Origin: Cystobacter ferrugineus | GTDB taxonomy: Bacteria; Myxococcota; Myxococcia; Myxococcales; Myxococcaceae | DNA: 64,000 nucleotides | Assembly: GCF_001887355.1 (NCBI RefSeq) | Contig: NZ_MPIN01000001.1 | Span: forward strand, 1,507,617-1,571,616 | Reading direction: 5' to 3' | Shown: one piece after another, positions 43,927 to 51,935 of the stretch | How the letters are laid out: every line of letters begins with the position of its first letter | How positions within the stretch are numbered: position 1 is the first letter of the stretch | Position numbers and translations under genes: made by a program | The notes under the pieces: generated by a model | Database searches by the model: none | The model's input: only the letters and a program-made list of their open reading frames with translations | What the model was told of the DNA's origin: nothing

Positions 43927-44733
43927 TCACGCCGAGCACAGGTATTCCTTGATGAGTCCGGTGGTCTCCTCCGGCTCACTCATGTGGGGGCAGTGTCCCG
44001 TCGCCCGCATGATGCGCAGGGTACTCCGGGGCACGTGGCGGTGGACATACTCGCCCACCGAGACGGGCGCGAGCAGATCATCCGAGCACTGGAGGATGAG
44101 CGAGGGAACCGTCAGCTTGGGCAGATCCCGCCGGTTGTCCGCGAAGAACGTCACCTCCGCGAACCGCCGGGCGATGATCGGATCCGTGGAGCAGAAGCTC
44201 TCGTTGAGCTCCGAGGTGAGCCACGGCCGGTCCGGGTTCCTCATGACGAGGGGAGCCAGGAAGCTGGCCCAGCCGATGTAATTCCTGTCCATCGTGTCCA
44301 GGAGTTCCTCGAGGTCCTTGCGATCGAAGCCGCCCACATAGTCGGGCGCATCGTTGACGTAGCGGGGCGAAGGGCACACGAGGACGAGGCGGTGGAAGCG
44401 CTGGGGCTCCTTGACGGCGGCCAGCAGGGCGATCATGGCACTGACCGAGTGCCCGACGAGGATGACGTCCTTCAGGTCGAGCGCCGCGCAGATGTCGAGG
44501 ATGTCCTGCGCGTAGCCGTTCAGGTTGGAGTACCGCTCGGGATTGTAGGCCCGGAGATCCGAGCGGCCCGAGCCGACGTAGTCGAACAGGACGACCCGGT
44601 GGTCCTTCGCGAAGGAGGGGGCAACGAAGCGCCACATGTTCTGGTCGCAACCGAAACCATGGGCGAACAACATCGGGCGCGACCCCTGGCCCATGAGCAT
44701 GACGTTGTTCCTGACGAGAATGCTCGAGTTCAT
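43927..44733 (-). CDS. RsbQ-like alpha/beta hydrolase (RsbQ/KAI2/D14 clan)
   Basis: A 268-aa hydrolase closely resembling Bacillus subtilis RsbQ. The nucleophile is Ser96 in GHSVSA, the acid Asp219 in CSDDLLAP and the base His247 in GHCPHMS: the same residue numbers as RsbQ. Shared blocks include FAHGFGCDQNMWR, RVVLFDYVGSGRSDLRAYNP and NYIGWASF. In Bacillus RsbQ delivers or generates a small ligand for the PAS domain of the RsbP phosphatase in the energy-stress pathway; plant relatives are the strigolactone and karrikin receptors. Here the next gene is a PAS sensor kinase, so the same ligand-to-PAS logic probably feeds a different output. Confidence 0.9.
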   Translation of the reverse strand: MNSSILVRNNVMLMGQGSRPMLFAHGFGCDQNMWRFVAPSFAKDHRVVLFDYVGSGRSDLRAYNPERYSNLNGYAQDILDICAALDLKDVILVGHSVSAMIALLAAVKEPQRFHRLVLVCPSPRYVNDAPDYVGGFDRKDLEELLDTMDRNYIGWASFLAPLVMRNPDRPWLTSELNESFCSTDPIIARRFAEVTFFADNRRDLPKLTVPSLILQCSDDLLAPVSVGEYVHRHVPRSTLRIMRATGHCPHMSEPEETTGLIKEYLCSA

Positions 44734-45139
44734 GTCGTTCGAGGCCCAGGTGAGTGCTCCCCTTCATGGGGGGAGAGAATGCTTGTGCTGCAATCCGGCC
44801 ACGCTGTGAACCCGAGGCGGAGAAAACTGTGCGATAGGGAGCATTCTCGCTTCAACGCGAGTTCAGACCATCCCGCAGAGCTGGACTCCATACGAGAGAT
44901 GACCTGCCGCTGACGATGTCTCTCTGGGTATGCTTGTGTCCAGGCTGCCATCAGAGCGCCGGCTCCGGCCCCTCTTGTTCTTTGCCCTGCGTCACCCCGT
45001 CCCCCTCCTCGTTCCCATCCCCGTCTTCCCCTCGGACAAGCCCTTTTCAGTTGGCCTCTTACTGTTCTGCCTTTTCCGCAGACCCTAGATCTCGAGTGCG
45101 GCCAATTTCGGCTGCGTCATCAGACAAGGAGGCAGGGAC
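44734..45139. other. 406-bp intergenic region between rsbQ-like and RGG-peptide genes
   Basis: No gene is supported. It holds a GAGAATGCT/AGCATTCTC inverted repeat (44775-44783 and 44840-44848) near the rsbQ-like start, and a CTCGC/GCGAG repeat beside it. A long pyrimidine-rich stretch lies at 44965-45080 before the RGG-peptide gene. These may be control sites of the two divergent units. Confidence 0.4.
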
Positions 45140-45340
45140 ATGAACGAGAACGAAAAGAACCAGAAGCAGCCCAGCAAGAACAGAGAGACCATCCGGAATC
45201 TTTCGGATGAGAGCCTGACACAGGTCGCTGGTGGCTACGGATGGGGCCGCGGTGGTCGGGGCGGGCGAGGCGGGCGAGGCAGGCGAGGTGGGCGAGGCGG
45301 GCGAGGCGGGCGAGGCGGCAGGGGGTATTTCGACGACTAG
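45140..45340 (+). CDS. RiPP-like peptide: double-Gly leader with RGG-repeat core
   Basis: A 66-aa peptide with a strong ribosome site (AAGGAGG, 7 nt before the ATG). Residues 1-32 look like a RiPP or bacteriocin leader: charged start, then NRETIRNLSDESLTQVAGG, with the LSDExLxxVAGG pattern that transporter peptidases cleave after Gly-Gly. Residues 33-66 form an Arg/Gly core, YGWGRGG followed by GGR triplets and ending GYFDD. There is no Cys, Ser or Thr, so lanthionine or thiazole chemistry is excluded; arginine or tyrosine/tryptophan modification remains possible. The core is encoded by a 9-bp tandem repeat (GGCGAGGCG-like). A strong terminator follows, so it is transcribed alone, 430 bp before a radical-SAM operon. 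Confidence 0.75.
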   Translation: MNENEKNQKQPSKNRETIRNLSDESLTQVAGGYGWGRGGRGGRGGRGRRGGRGGRGGRGGRGYFDD

Positions 45341-45413
45341 CGGCTGGGCCATCGCCTGCCGGTGCCGTGACCGCCCGCGGATTGAGGCGCAGTGCGGCAC
45401 ATAGCCGGAAGTG

Positions 45414-45450
45414 CCCCCGAACGCAGCTCCTGGCGTTCGGGGGATTTCTT
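45414..45450 (+). terminator. Rho-independent terminator of the RGG-peptide gene
   Basis: A perfect 11-bp stem CCCCCGAACGC/GCGTTCGGGGG with an 8-nt loop is followed by ATTTCTT. It lies 73 bp after the peptide stop codon and is the best-formed intrinsic terminator in the window. Confidence 0.85.
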
Positions 45451-45768
45451 CGCGAGAGGGAGGCTCCGGCCTTGGGTGTGTCCAACCCAGCCCGCGCCAG
45501 CGACAGTGCTCAGCCGGTGGGCACTCACGATTCATGTGCACTCGAGGGTTGCCAGCGCCTGGTGAAGCTGGTGGCCTCGTCCATCAGCGGAATGGCGGGC
45601 TTGCGGACCAGCGGCCGCGAGCGCGTGCCCTCCACCCCCGCCTGGTGGGTGGAAGAATTCCCCAACGGTTGCATCCTCCTGGTCACGTGGCCCATTGGTG
45701 AGCCTGCCTGTTTGAGTGGATCTCCTGGCGGCGTATCCTGGGCCTCCCCAGCGGGAGGAGCGACACTG
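45451..45768. other. Region upstream of the HAD gene, possible gene remnant
   Basis: No intact gene. One plus-strand frame (CQRLVKLVASSISGMAGLRT, WWVEEFPNGCILLVTWPIG) looks protein-like but lacks a start and runs into the HAD gene, so it may be a scrap of a decayed gene. The promoter of the HAD/radical-SAM operon must also lie here. Confidence 0.35.
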
Positions 45769-46431
45769 ATGCGGCCCCGGGCCGTCTTTTTCGATCTCGA
45801 TGACACCCTCATCGACCGTGCCGGTGCCTTCGCGCGCTACCTCGAGGATCTCCTCTCCCGCCACCCGGCCGCCTTTCCCCCGGAGCGCCGGAACCAGGAC
45901 GTGGCCACCCTGCACGCGCTCGATGCGCGCGGCTACACCGAACGGACCCTCTTCTTCCGCCAGGTCACCCTCGCCTTCCCGGCCCTCCCCCTCTCCGCGG
46001 AGGCACTCTGGGAAGACTTCGCCCGCCGGCTGCCCTCCTTCATCCAACCCCAGCCCGGCATCCGTCCGCTCGTGGAGTGGGTGAAGTCCCGCTTCACGGT
46101 GGCCGTGGTGTCCAACGGCTCCTCGCGCATGCAGCGCGCCAAGCTCGCGCGCGCGGGGCTCGAGGACGTGCTGCCCGATGTCTTCCTCTCCGGCGAGGTG
46201 GGCGCGAGCAAGCCGGACCCGCGCATCTTCGCCGCGGCGCTCGCGCACGTCGGCTGTGCACCCGAAGAGGTGCTCCACGTCGGGGATGATCCGGTGCGCG
46301 ACATCGCCGGGGCGGCCAGCGTGGGCATGGCCTCCTGCTGGATCTCCGGCGGGCGCGACTGGCCCGGCGAGCAGCCCTCCCCCACCTTCACCGTGAGCCG
46401 TGTCGAGGCGCTCACCCAGGTGCTCTCGTGA
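45769..46431 (+). CDS. HAD-superfamily hydrolase, first gene of the STM4011-4013-type operon
   Basis: A 220-aa haloacid-dehalogenase-type phosphatase. Motif I is FFDLDDTLID (nucleophile and acid Asp), motif II is VVSNGS, motif III Lys lies in GASKPDPRIF and motif IV is HVGDDPVRDIAGA. The cap is alpha-helical, as in the phosphoglycolate-phosphatase-like subfamily. The substrate is probably a small phosphate ester. ATG 45769 has GGGAGGAG upstream, and the stop overlaps the next start (GTGA). It is coupled to two radical SAM enzymes and a second hydrolase, so it likely dephosphorylates an intermediate of that pathway. Confidence 0.85.
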   Translation: MRPRAVFFDLDDTLIDRAGAFARYLEDLLSRHPAAFPPERRNQDVATLHALDARGYTERTLFFRQVTLAFPALPLSAEALWEDFARRLPSFIQPQPGIRPLVEWVKSRFTVAVVSNGSSRMQRAKLARAGLEDVLPDVFLSGEVGASKPDPRIFAAALAHVGCAPEEVLHVGDDPVRDIAGAASVGMASCWISGGRDWPGEQPSPTFTVSRVEALTQVLS

Positions 46432-47240
46432 CGGACATGAACGTCCTGGTCGGCACCCACGATCTGCTCTTCCTCACCCTCGACACCCTGCGCCTCGACG
46501 TGGCCGAGGAGACGCTCGCCCAGGGCAGGACGCCCCACCTCGCCGCCCTCCTCCCCGGCGGACGCTGGGAGCGGCGGCACTCGCCCGCCAGCTTCACCTA
46601 CGCCGCCCACCACGCCTTCTTCGCCGGCTTCCTGCCCACCCCCGCCGAGCCCGGCCGCCACTCCCGCCTCTTCGCCGCCCGCTTCCAGGGCAGCGAGACC
46701 ACCGACTCCGGCACCTGCGTCTTCGATGCCCCGGACATCGTCTCCGGGCTCGCCGGGCGCGGCTACCACACCGTCTGCATCGGCGGCGTGGGCTTCTTCA
46801 ACAAGCTCAACCCCCTGGGCAGCGTCCTCCCCAGCCTCTTCGCCGAGAGCCACTGGAGCCCCGAGCTGGGCGTGCGCGACCCCCGCTCCACCGAGCACCA
46901 GGTCCGCCTCGCCGTGCGGCTGCTCGACGCCCTGCCACGCGAGCGCCGGGTGTTCCTCTTCCTCAACGTCTCCGCCCTGCACCAGCCCAATTACTTCTAC
47001 CTGCCGGGCGCCACCGGGGACTCGCGCGACTCGCACGCGGCCGCGCTCGCCTACGTGGACAGCCAACTGCCTCCCCTCTTCGCCGCCCTGCGCCGCCGGG
47101 GGCCCTCCTTCTGCATCGTCTGCTCGGACCACGGCACGGCGTACGGGGACGACGGCTACTCCGGTCACCGGATCGGCCATCCGGTGGTATGGACGGTGCC
47201 CTACGCGGAGTTTCCGCTGCCGGGAGAGCCCGAGTCATGA
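46428..47240 (+). CDS. STM4013/SEN3800-family hydrolase (alkaline-phosphatase superfamily)
   Basis: A 270-aa protein starting at GTG 46428 (or ATG 46437). The metal/nucleophile region is LLFLTLDTLRLDVAEETL, and the C-terminal metal ligands are in CIVCSDHGTAYGDDGYSGH and RIGHPVVWTVPYAEF. This is the sulfatase/phosphopentomutase/alkaline phosphatase fold. It matches the STM4013 family, always found beside the radical SAM families STM4011 and STM4012 in Salmonella and many other genomes; the pathway is unknown. ATGA overlap with the next gene. Confidence 0.85.
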   Translation: MTDMNVLVGTHDLLFLTLDTLRLDVAEETLAQGRTPHLAALLPGGRWERRHSPASFTYAAHHAFFAGFLPTPAEPGRHSRLFAARFQGSETTDSGTCVFDAPDIVSGLAGRGYHTVCIGGVGFFNKLNPLGSVLPSLFAESHWSPELGVRDPRSTEHQVRLAVRLLDALPRERRVFLFLNVSALHQPNYFYLPGATGDSRDSHAAALAYVDSQLPPLFAALRRRGPSFCIVCSDHGTAYGDDGYSGHRIGHPVVWTVPYAEFPLPGEPES

Positions 47241-48553
47241 CGCGCCTGGAGACGATGCTCGGAGGATCGCCCTACGTGGCGTACCTCTATGGCTATCCGC
47301 ACAAGACGGCCTACCGTCCCCTCTCGCCAGCCCCCTCGCTGGAGTCCGTCTGGGCCCGGGAGCGGCGCGAGGCCCTCTTCCTCTACCTGCACATCCCCTT
47401 CTGCGAGATGCGCTGCGGCTTCTGCAACCTCTTCACCGCCGCCGGGCCCAGGGAGGACGTCGTCCAGGGCTACCTCCAGGCCCTCACGCGAGAAGCGCGC
47501 CGGGTGAAGGAGGCGCTCGGGCCCACCACCTTCGCGCGCATCGCCGTGGGCGGAGGCACCCCCACCCTGCTCGACGTGGCCGGGCTGCACACCGTCTTCG
47601 ACCTCGCCGAGCAGGTCATGGGCGCCGACCCCCACCGTCTCCCCGTCTCCGTGGAGGTCTCTCCCGAGACGGTGGACGCCGCCAAGGTGGCCGCCCTGCG
47701 CTCGCGCGGCGTGGACCGGGTGAGCATCGGCGTGCAGAGCTTCCTCGAGTCCGAGGTGGCCTCGGTGAAGCGGCCCCAGAAGACGGCCCAGGTGGAGTCC
47801 ACGCTCGATCTGCTGCGCTCCGCCGGCTTCCCCACGCTCAACATCGATCTCATCTACGGCATGGAGGCCCAGACAGAGGAGACGTGGCTCGCCTCGCTGC
47901 GCGCCGCCCTCCGCTTCGCCCCCGAGGAACTCTACCTCTACCCCCTCTACGTCCGGCCCCTCACCTTCCTCGGCAAGAAGGCCCGGGCCTGGGATGATCA
48001 GCGGCTCGCCCTCTACCGCGCCGGCCGCGACTTCCTGCGCTCCGAGGGCTACACCCAGGTCTCCATGCGCATGTTCCGCGCCCGCCACGCCCCCGCCGTG
48101 GACGGGCCCGTGTACCGCTGCCAGGAGGATGGAATGGTGGGGCTCGGGTGCGGGGCACGCTCGTACACCGAGCGCGTGCACTACTCGTCCGAGTACGCCG
48201 TGGGCTCGCGCGAGGTGCGCTCCATCATCGCCTCCTACAGCGAGCGGACCGAGGCCTCCTTCGGCGAGGTGGGCTACGGCTTCGTCCTCGACGAGGCGGA
48301 GCAGCGCAGGCGCCACATGATCCTGTCCCTGCTCGCCGAGGGTGTGGAGCTCGCCGCCTACCGCCAGCGCTTCGGCACCGAGGCGCTCGCGGACTTCCCG
48401 GAGCTGGCCGAGTTGGAGACCCACGGCCTCGCGCGGCGCACCCCGGAGGCGCTGCGCCTCACGGACGCGGGCGTGGAGCGCTCGGATCTCATCGGCCCGT
48501 GGCTGCACTCCGAGCCGGTGCGCGCGTTGATGGAGGGGTACTCGTGGCGATGA
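47237..48553 (+). CDS. STM4012-family radical SAM protein (HemW-like)
   Basis: A 438-aa radical SAM enzyme. The cluster motif CEMRCGFC has Cys56, Cys60 and Cys63. It is followed by the SAM-binding GGGTPTLLD, the VSVEVSPETVD strand, RVSIGVQSFLESEVASVKRP and NIDLIYGMEAQTEETW. The overall plan is that of HemW/coproporphyrinogen-oxidase-like enzymes, with a C-terminal winged-helix part (about 350-430). The substrate is unknown; HemW relatives transfer haem or modify tetrapyrroles, so an unusual tetrapyrrole or peptide substrate is conceivable. Overlaps both neighbours by 4 bp. Confidence 0.9.
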   Translation: MTRLETMLGGSPYVAYLYGYPHKTAYRPLSPAPSLESVWARERREALFLYLHIPFCEMRCGFCNLFTAAGPREDVVQGYLQALTREARRVKEALGPTTFARIAVGGGTPTLLDVAGLHTVFDLAEQVMGADPHRLPVSVEVSPETVDAAKVAALRSRGVDRVSIGVQSFLESEVASVKRPQKTAQVESTLDLLRSAGFPTLNIDLIYGMEAQTEETWLASLRAALRFAPEELYLYPLYVRPLTFLGKKARAWDDQRLALYRAGRDFLRSEGYTQVSMRMFRARHAPAVDGPVYRCQEDGMVGLGCGARSYTERVHYSSEYAVGSREVRSIIASYSERTEASFGEVGYGFVLDEAEQRRRHMILSLLAEGVELAAYRQRFGTEALADFPELAELETHGLARRTPEALRLTDAGVERSDLIGPWLHSEPVRALMEGYSWR

Positions 48554-49443
48554 AGCTCACCGTGCTCTACCGGGGTCCGCTGTCGAGCTGCAACTTCGGC
48601 TGCGAGTATTGCCCCTTCGGCAAGTGGAAGCAGGACGACGCGGAGCTGGCCGAGGATCGCGCGGGCGTCGAGCGCTTCGTCGGCTGGGTCGAGTCCCGGC
48701 CCTATCCCGTGTCGGTGTTCTTCACCCCGTGGGGCGAGGGCCTCATCCGCCCCTGGTACCAGGAGGCCCTGGTACGCCTCACGCACATGCCCCACGTCGA
48801 GCGGGCCGCCATCCAGACGAACCTCTCCTGCACCCTGGAGTGGGTGGAGCGCTGCCAGCCGGAGAAGCTCGGCATCTGGGCCACCTTCCATCCCGAGTGG
48901 ATGAAGCGGCGGCGCTTCGTGGCGCAGTGCGAGCGGCTGAGCGCCCTGGGCGTGCGCTACAGCGCGGGCATGGTGGGCTTCCGCCGCTTCGCCGAGGAGG
49001 CCGAGGCCCTGCGCCGCGAGCTGCCCGCGGACGTGTACCTGTGGATCAACGCCGTCAAGGACGGCAAGGAGGAGCGCTACACCTCCGAGGACGTGGAGCG
49101 CTTCTCCCGAGTCGATCCGCTCTTCGCCCTCAACAACACCCACCACCCGAGCCTCGGCAAGGCGTGCCGCACCGGGGAGAGTGTCATTTCCGTGGACGGG
49201 GCGGGCTCGGCGCGCCGGTGCCACTTCGTGCGTGAGTTCCTCGGCAACATCTACGAGCCCGGCTTCGAGCAGGTCCTCCGTCCGCGTCCCTGCGCCAAGG
49301 AGACGTGCGGGTGTCACATCGGCTACGTGCACCTGGACTACCTGGAGCTGGAGCGGGTGTTCGGCTCGGGCATTCTCGAGCGCGTGCCAGTGGAGCCCCT
49401 CTGGCGGGCTCAGCGCAGCGCCTCGCGGATCTCCCACTCGTAG
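48550..49443 (+). CDS. STM4011-family radical SAM protein
   Basis: A 297-aa radical SAM enzyme with the cluster motif CNFGCEYC near the N-terminus (Cys14, 18, 21). Cysteines in the C-terminal part (RRCHFVREF; CAKETCGCHIGY) could hold an auxiliary Fe-S cluster, a SPASM-like feature that suggests peptide or protein modification. The ATG at 48550 overlaps the upstream TGA; a GTG at 48544 is possible. Last gene of the plus-strand operon. Its 3' end overlaps by 34 bp the 3' end of the convergent ATP-grasp gene of the same system. Confidence 0.88.
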   Translation: MKLTVLYRGPLSSCNFGCEYCPFGKWKQDDAELAEDRAGVERFVGWVESRPYPVSVFFTPWGEGLIRPWYQEALVRLTHMPHVERAAIQTNLSCTLEWVERCQPEKLGIWATFHPEWMKRRRFVAQCERLSALGVRYSAGMVGFRRFAEEAEALRRELPADVYLWINAVKDGKEERYTSEDVERFSRVDPLFALNNTHHPSLGKACRTGESVISVDGAGSARRCHFVREFLGNIYEPGFEQVLRPRPCAKETCGCHIGYVHLDYLELERVFGSGILERVPVEPLWRAQRSASRISHS

Positions 49444-50534
49444 ACGGAGAGCCCGTCGCGCCGCAGGTTGGGCAGCAGATCTCCGAAGGCGTTGGCCTCC
49501 AGGACGTAATGGTTCTGGAAGTGCGCCTCGTACATGAGATCGATGCCCACGTGCAGGCAGTCATGGGACCGCGCCACCTGGCGGCACGTCTCCATCGCCG
49601 CCTCCAGCTCGCGCGGAGGCACCGCCTCGAGGAAGGCCTTCATGTCGCCGCGCTTGCCCCCCAGGTGCAGGTTGGTGATGGGGTGGCGGCTCTGACGGAT
49701 GACGGTGAAGGCCGGCTCGCCCCGCACCATCAGCACCCGGCAGTCGAAGAAGTCCCCGCGCAGCCTCGCCTTGGGCAGGGCCCGCTCCACTTGCGAGCCC
49801 TCGCGCAGGAGGAACTCCAGGGCCGCCTCCACCCGCCCAGGCTCCCGCAGGCGGCGCACATTGAGCGAGTTGTACCAGCCGGTGTCCGTCTGCTCGAGGG
49901 TGGTGAACAGGGACTCGTCCGAGCGGCCCAGCCGGAAGATGCCCAGGCACGACGCCGAGGAGCCACACGAGAGCTTCACGAACGCCTCGCGCCAGCCCTC
50001 CTCCCGCATCCGCGTCCGCAGCGACTCCACGTCCGTGATGCCCTCCAGCGACGGCGGCACCGGAATGCCCCGCGCCGCGTACTTCCGCGAGGTAATGCGC
50101 TTGTCGAAAAGCTCCGCGATGCTGGCGGGTGAGGAGAGCACCCGCCAGCGGGGGTGCTCGGCGAAGATGGCCTCCAACTGGCGCAGCGTCCGCAGGAAGC
50201 CCAGGTGGTACTGCCTCGGGCAGAGGATGCGCCCGTGGTCCTCCGGGAGGGCGTCGATCTGCTCGGGCGTGAGCACGGCGCACCCGAGCGCCCGCGCTTC
50301 CTCGTGGCCCCGCTTCAGCAGCGCCTTCTCCACCTCGAAGCTCTCGCCCGCGGCGTCGATGCGCACGAGCCGCTCGGTGTCCGGCAGGTCCCCGAGCGCG
50401 GCCGGGTCTCGCAGCAGCTCCCGCCAGGGCACCACGTGCGCGGGAGGAAGGCCCTGGGAGGCCAGGGCCGCCTGGAAGAGCGTGACGCGCCGGTTCTCCG
50501 GATTGCCGATGAGCAGGAAAGGCGGCGCGCCCAC
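49410..50534 (-). CDS. STM4014-like ATP-grasp ligase family protein
   Basis: A 374-aa protein of ATP-grasp type: a central domain with FDKRITSRKYAARGIPVPPS (the ATP-lid start), EAFVKLSCGSSASCLGIF, and the Mg-binding end CLHVGIDLMYEAHFQNHYVL then EANAFGDLLPNL (Glu and Asn ligands). ATP-grasp enzymes join a carboxylate to an amine or thiol through an acyl-phosphate, often making peptide bonds or modifying RiPPs. Gene order beside STM4011-4013 families identifies it as the STM4014 type. It is downstream of the WGR-LRR gene (12 bp) and convergent with the radical SAM operon. Confidence 0.85.
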   Translation of the reverse strand: MGAPPFLLIGNPENRRVTLFQAALASQGLPPAHVVPWRELLRDPAALGDLPDTERLVRIDAAGESFEVEKALLKRGHEEARALGCAVLTPEQIDALPEDHGRILCPRQYHLGFLRTLRQLEAIFAEHPRWRVLSSPASIAELFDKRITSRKYAARGIPVPPSLEGITDVESLRTRMREEGWREAFVKLSCGSSASCLGIFRLGRSDESLFTTLEQTDTGWYNSLNVRRLREPGRVEAALEFLLREGSQVERALPKARLRGDFFDCRVLMVRGEPAFTVIRQSRHPITNLHLGGKRGDMKAFLEAVPPRELEAAMETCRQVARSHDCLHVGIDLMYEAHFQNHYVLEANAFGDLLPNLRRDGLSVYEWEIREALR

Positions 50535-50546
50535 CCGGAACTCCCG

Positions 50547-51911
50547 CTACTCGCCCACCGCCACGTAGCGGTAGTCGTCGTCCTCGTCGTAGTCGTCACG
50601 CTGGTTGCCGTGAGCCACGTGCTCGCCCAGCTTCGCCACCTGCTTCTGGGCCTCGTCCGACAAGAGGTTCTCCGTCACGTCCAGGCGCTTGAGGTGCTTG
50701 AAGGCCGCCGCGTTCGCCACCAGCGCCTCCGCGCCCTCCTTCGTCATCGTGCCCATGGACAGATCCAGCGTCTCGAGCTGGGGGAGGATCTTCGCCCGCG
50801 GCAGCGCCTTGCACAGCTCGTTGGTGAACTCCGCGTTGCGCAGCCCCAGGTGCTTGAGCGCCGGCACGCCCTTGCCGTCGAGCAGGGGCTGGATGTCGTC
50901 CACGCCGCCTCCCGCGCCGTAGTTCTCCGAGCCGAACCACACCTCCAGCCGCTCCAGCTTCGGCCAGTTCGCCTTCACGATGGACTTGACCGCATCCAGC
51001 GGCAACCCACCCGTCTCCACGGTGAACTCACGCAGCTCCGGCAGGTTCACCTCGCCCAGCTCCAGCTCGCCTCCGCGCACCTTCAACGAGCGCAGGCGGG
51101 GGAACGCCTTGTACACCGGCGAGATGTCTTGCAGGTGCGTCCAGGAGATCTCCGTCTCGTCCGGATACTCGAAGTCGCCGATGAAGAGCGTCTCCAGCGT
51201 GGGGCACGTCGTCCCCGCCAGCGCCTCGATGGCCTCGCTGTAGTCGTTCTCCTCGTAATCCGCCATGCCGAAGGTGAGCTCGCGCAGGAAGCGGGCCGAG
51301 GGCAGCGCCATCAGGTGCTTCACCGCCTCGGCGGAATCGAACTCCGAGTCGAAGTCTCCCCGGGCCAGGCGGGCGCTCTGGATGAAGCCGAAGCGCCACC
51401 CCACTTCCACCTCGTTGTCCTCCTTGTCCGCCAGCGCCCCCAGCAGGTACTTCTTGTACTTGCGCACCAGCGCCGACGCCTGACGCTTGAGCTTCGTGGC
51501 CTCCTCGCCCGACGCCTGATGCGCCGCGCACTGCAGGGCGATCAGCTCGCCGCGAGGGTCTCCCTGGCTCTGCAGCCAGTCGCCATAGACGAGGTAGCCC
51601 TCCACGTTGTCCGGGTCCTTCTCGATGGCCGCCTCGAGCTCCGGATTGCGTTTGGCCAGGTTCGCCGAGTCACCGCCGTCCTCGTCCTCCTCGGGCGCCT
51701 CCTGGCCCTCGGCCAGCTCGTAGCCCTTCTTCGTCTTCTCGGCGACGAGCTTGTCGTACTCGCGCTTGGCCTCGATAGGGTTGGAGAAGTTCTGCGTCTT
51801 CTCCTGGCCCTTCGTGCCGATCTTCCCCCAGCGCGTGGTGAAGCTGTTTCCCGAGAGGGTGATCTCCCAGAACTTGCTGGAGCTGCCCTCCTTGAACTCG
51901 TAAAGCGGCAT
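50547..51911 (-). CDS. WGR domain plus leucine-rich repeats, STM4015-like
   Basis: A 454-aa protein. Residues 1-75 are a WGR domain (WEITLSGNSFTTRWGKIGTK), found in PARPs and some bacterial stand-alone proteins. Residues about 95-140 match the TIGR02996 segment (NPELEAAIEKDPDNVEGYLV, YGDWLQSQGDPRGELIALQ). Residues about 200-430 are leucine-rich repeats (LRSLKVRGGELELGEVNLPE; PALKHLGLRNAEFTNELC; QLETLDLSMGTMTKEGAEAL). The tail is acidic and ends DDYRYVAVGE, similar to my memory of STM4015-family tails. It may be a scaffold or the protein substrate of the radical SAM/ATP-grasp set. It starts 24 bp after the vWA gene of the upstream operon, with AAGGGG before the ATG. Confidence 0.82.
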   Translation of the reverse strand: MPLYEFKEGSSSKFWEITLSGNSFTTRWGKIGTKGQEKTQNFSNPIEAKREYDKLVAEKTKKGYELAEGQEAPEEDEDGGDSANLAKRNPELEAAIEKDPDNVEGYLVYGDWLQSQGDPRGELIALQCAAHQASGEEATKLKRQASALVRKYKKYLLGALADKEDNEVEVGWRFGFIQSARLARGDFDSEFDSAEAVKHLMALPSARFLRELTFGMADYEENDYSEAIEALAGTTCPTLETLFIGDFEYPDETEISWTHLQDISPVYKAFPRLRSLKVRGGELELGEVNLPELREFTVETGGLPLDAVKSIVKANWPKLERLEVWFGSENYGAGGGVDDIQPLLDGKGVPALKHLGLRNAEFTNELCKALPRAKILPQLETLDLSMGTMTKEGAEALVANAAAFKHLKRLDVTENLLSDEAQKQVAKLGEHVAHGNQRDDYDEDDDYRYVAVGE

Positions 51912-51935
51912 GTGGTTCCCCTTGGCCTGGCGACG

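Noticed and set aside
45241-45330. Short repeats considered as a minisatellite or CRISPR
   Set aside because: They encode the in-frame RGG core of a peptide with a good ribosome site and leader, so coding is the better explanation.
45140-46431. RGG peptide as first gene of the radical SAM operon
   Set aside because: A strong intrinsic terminator at 45414-45450 separates them, so they are not simply co-transcribed; a functional link is still possible but not shown.
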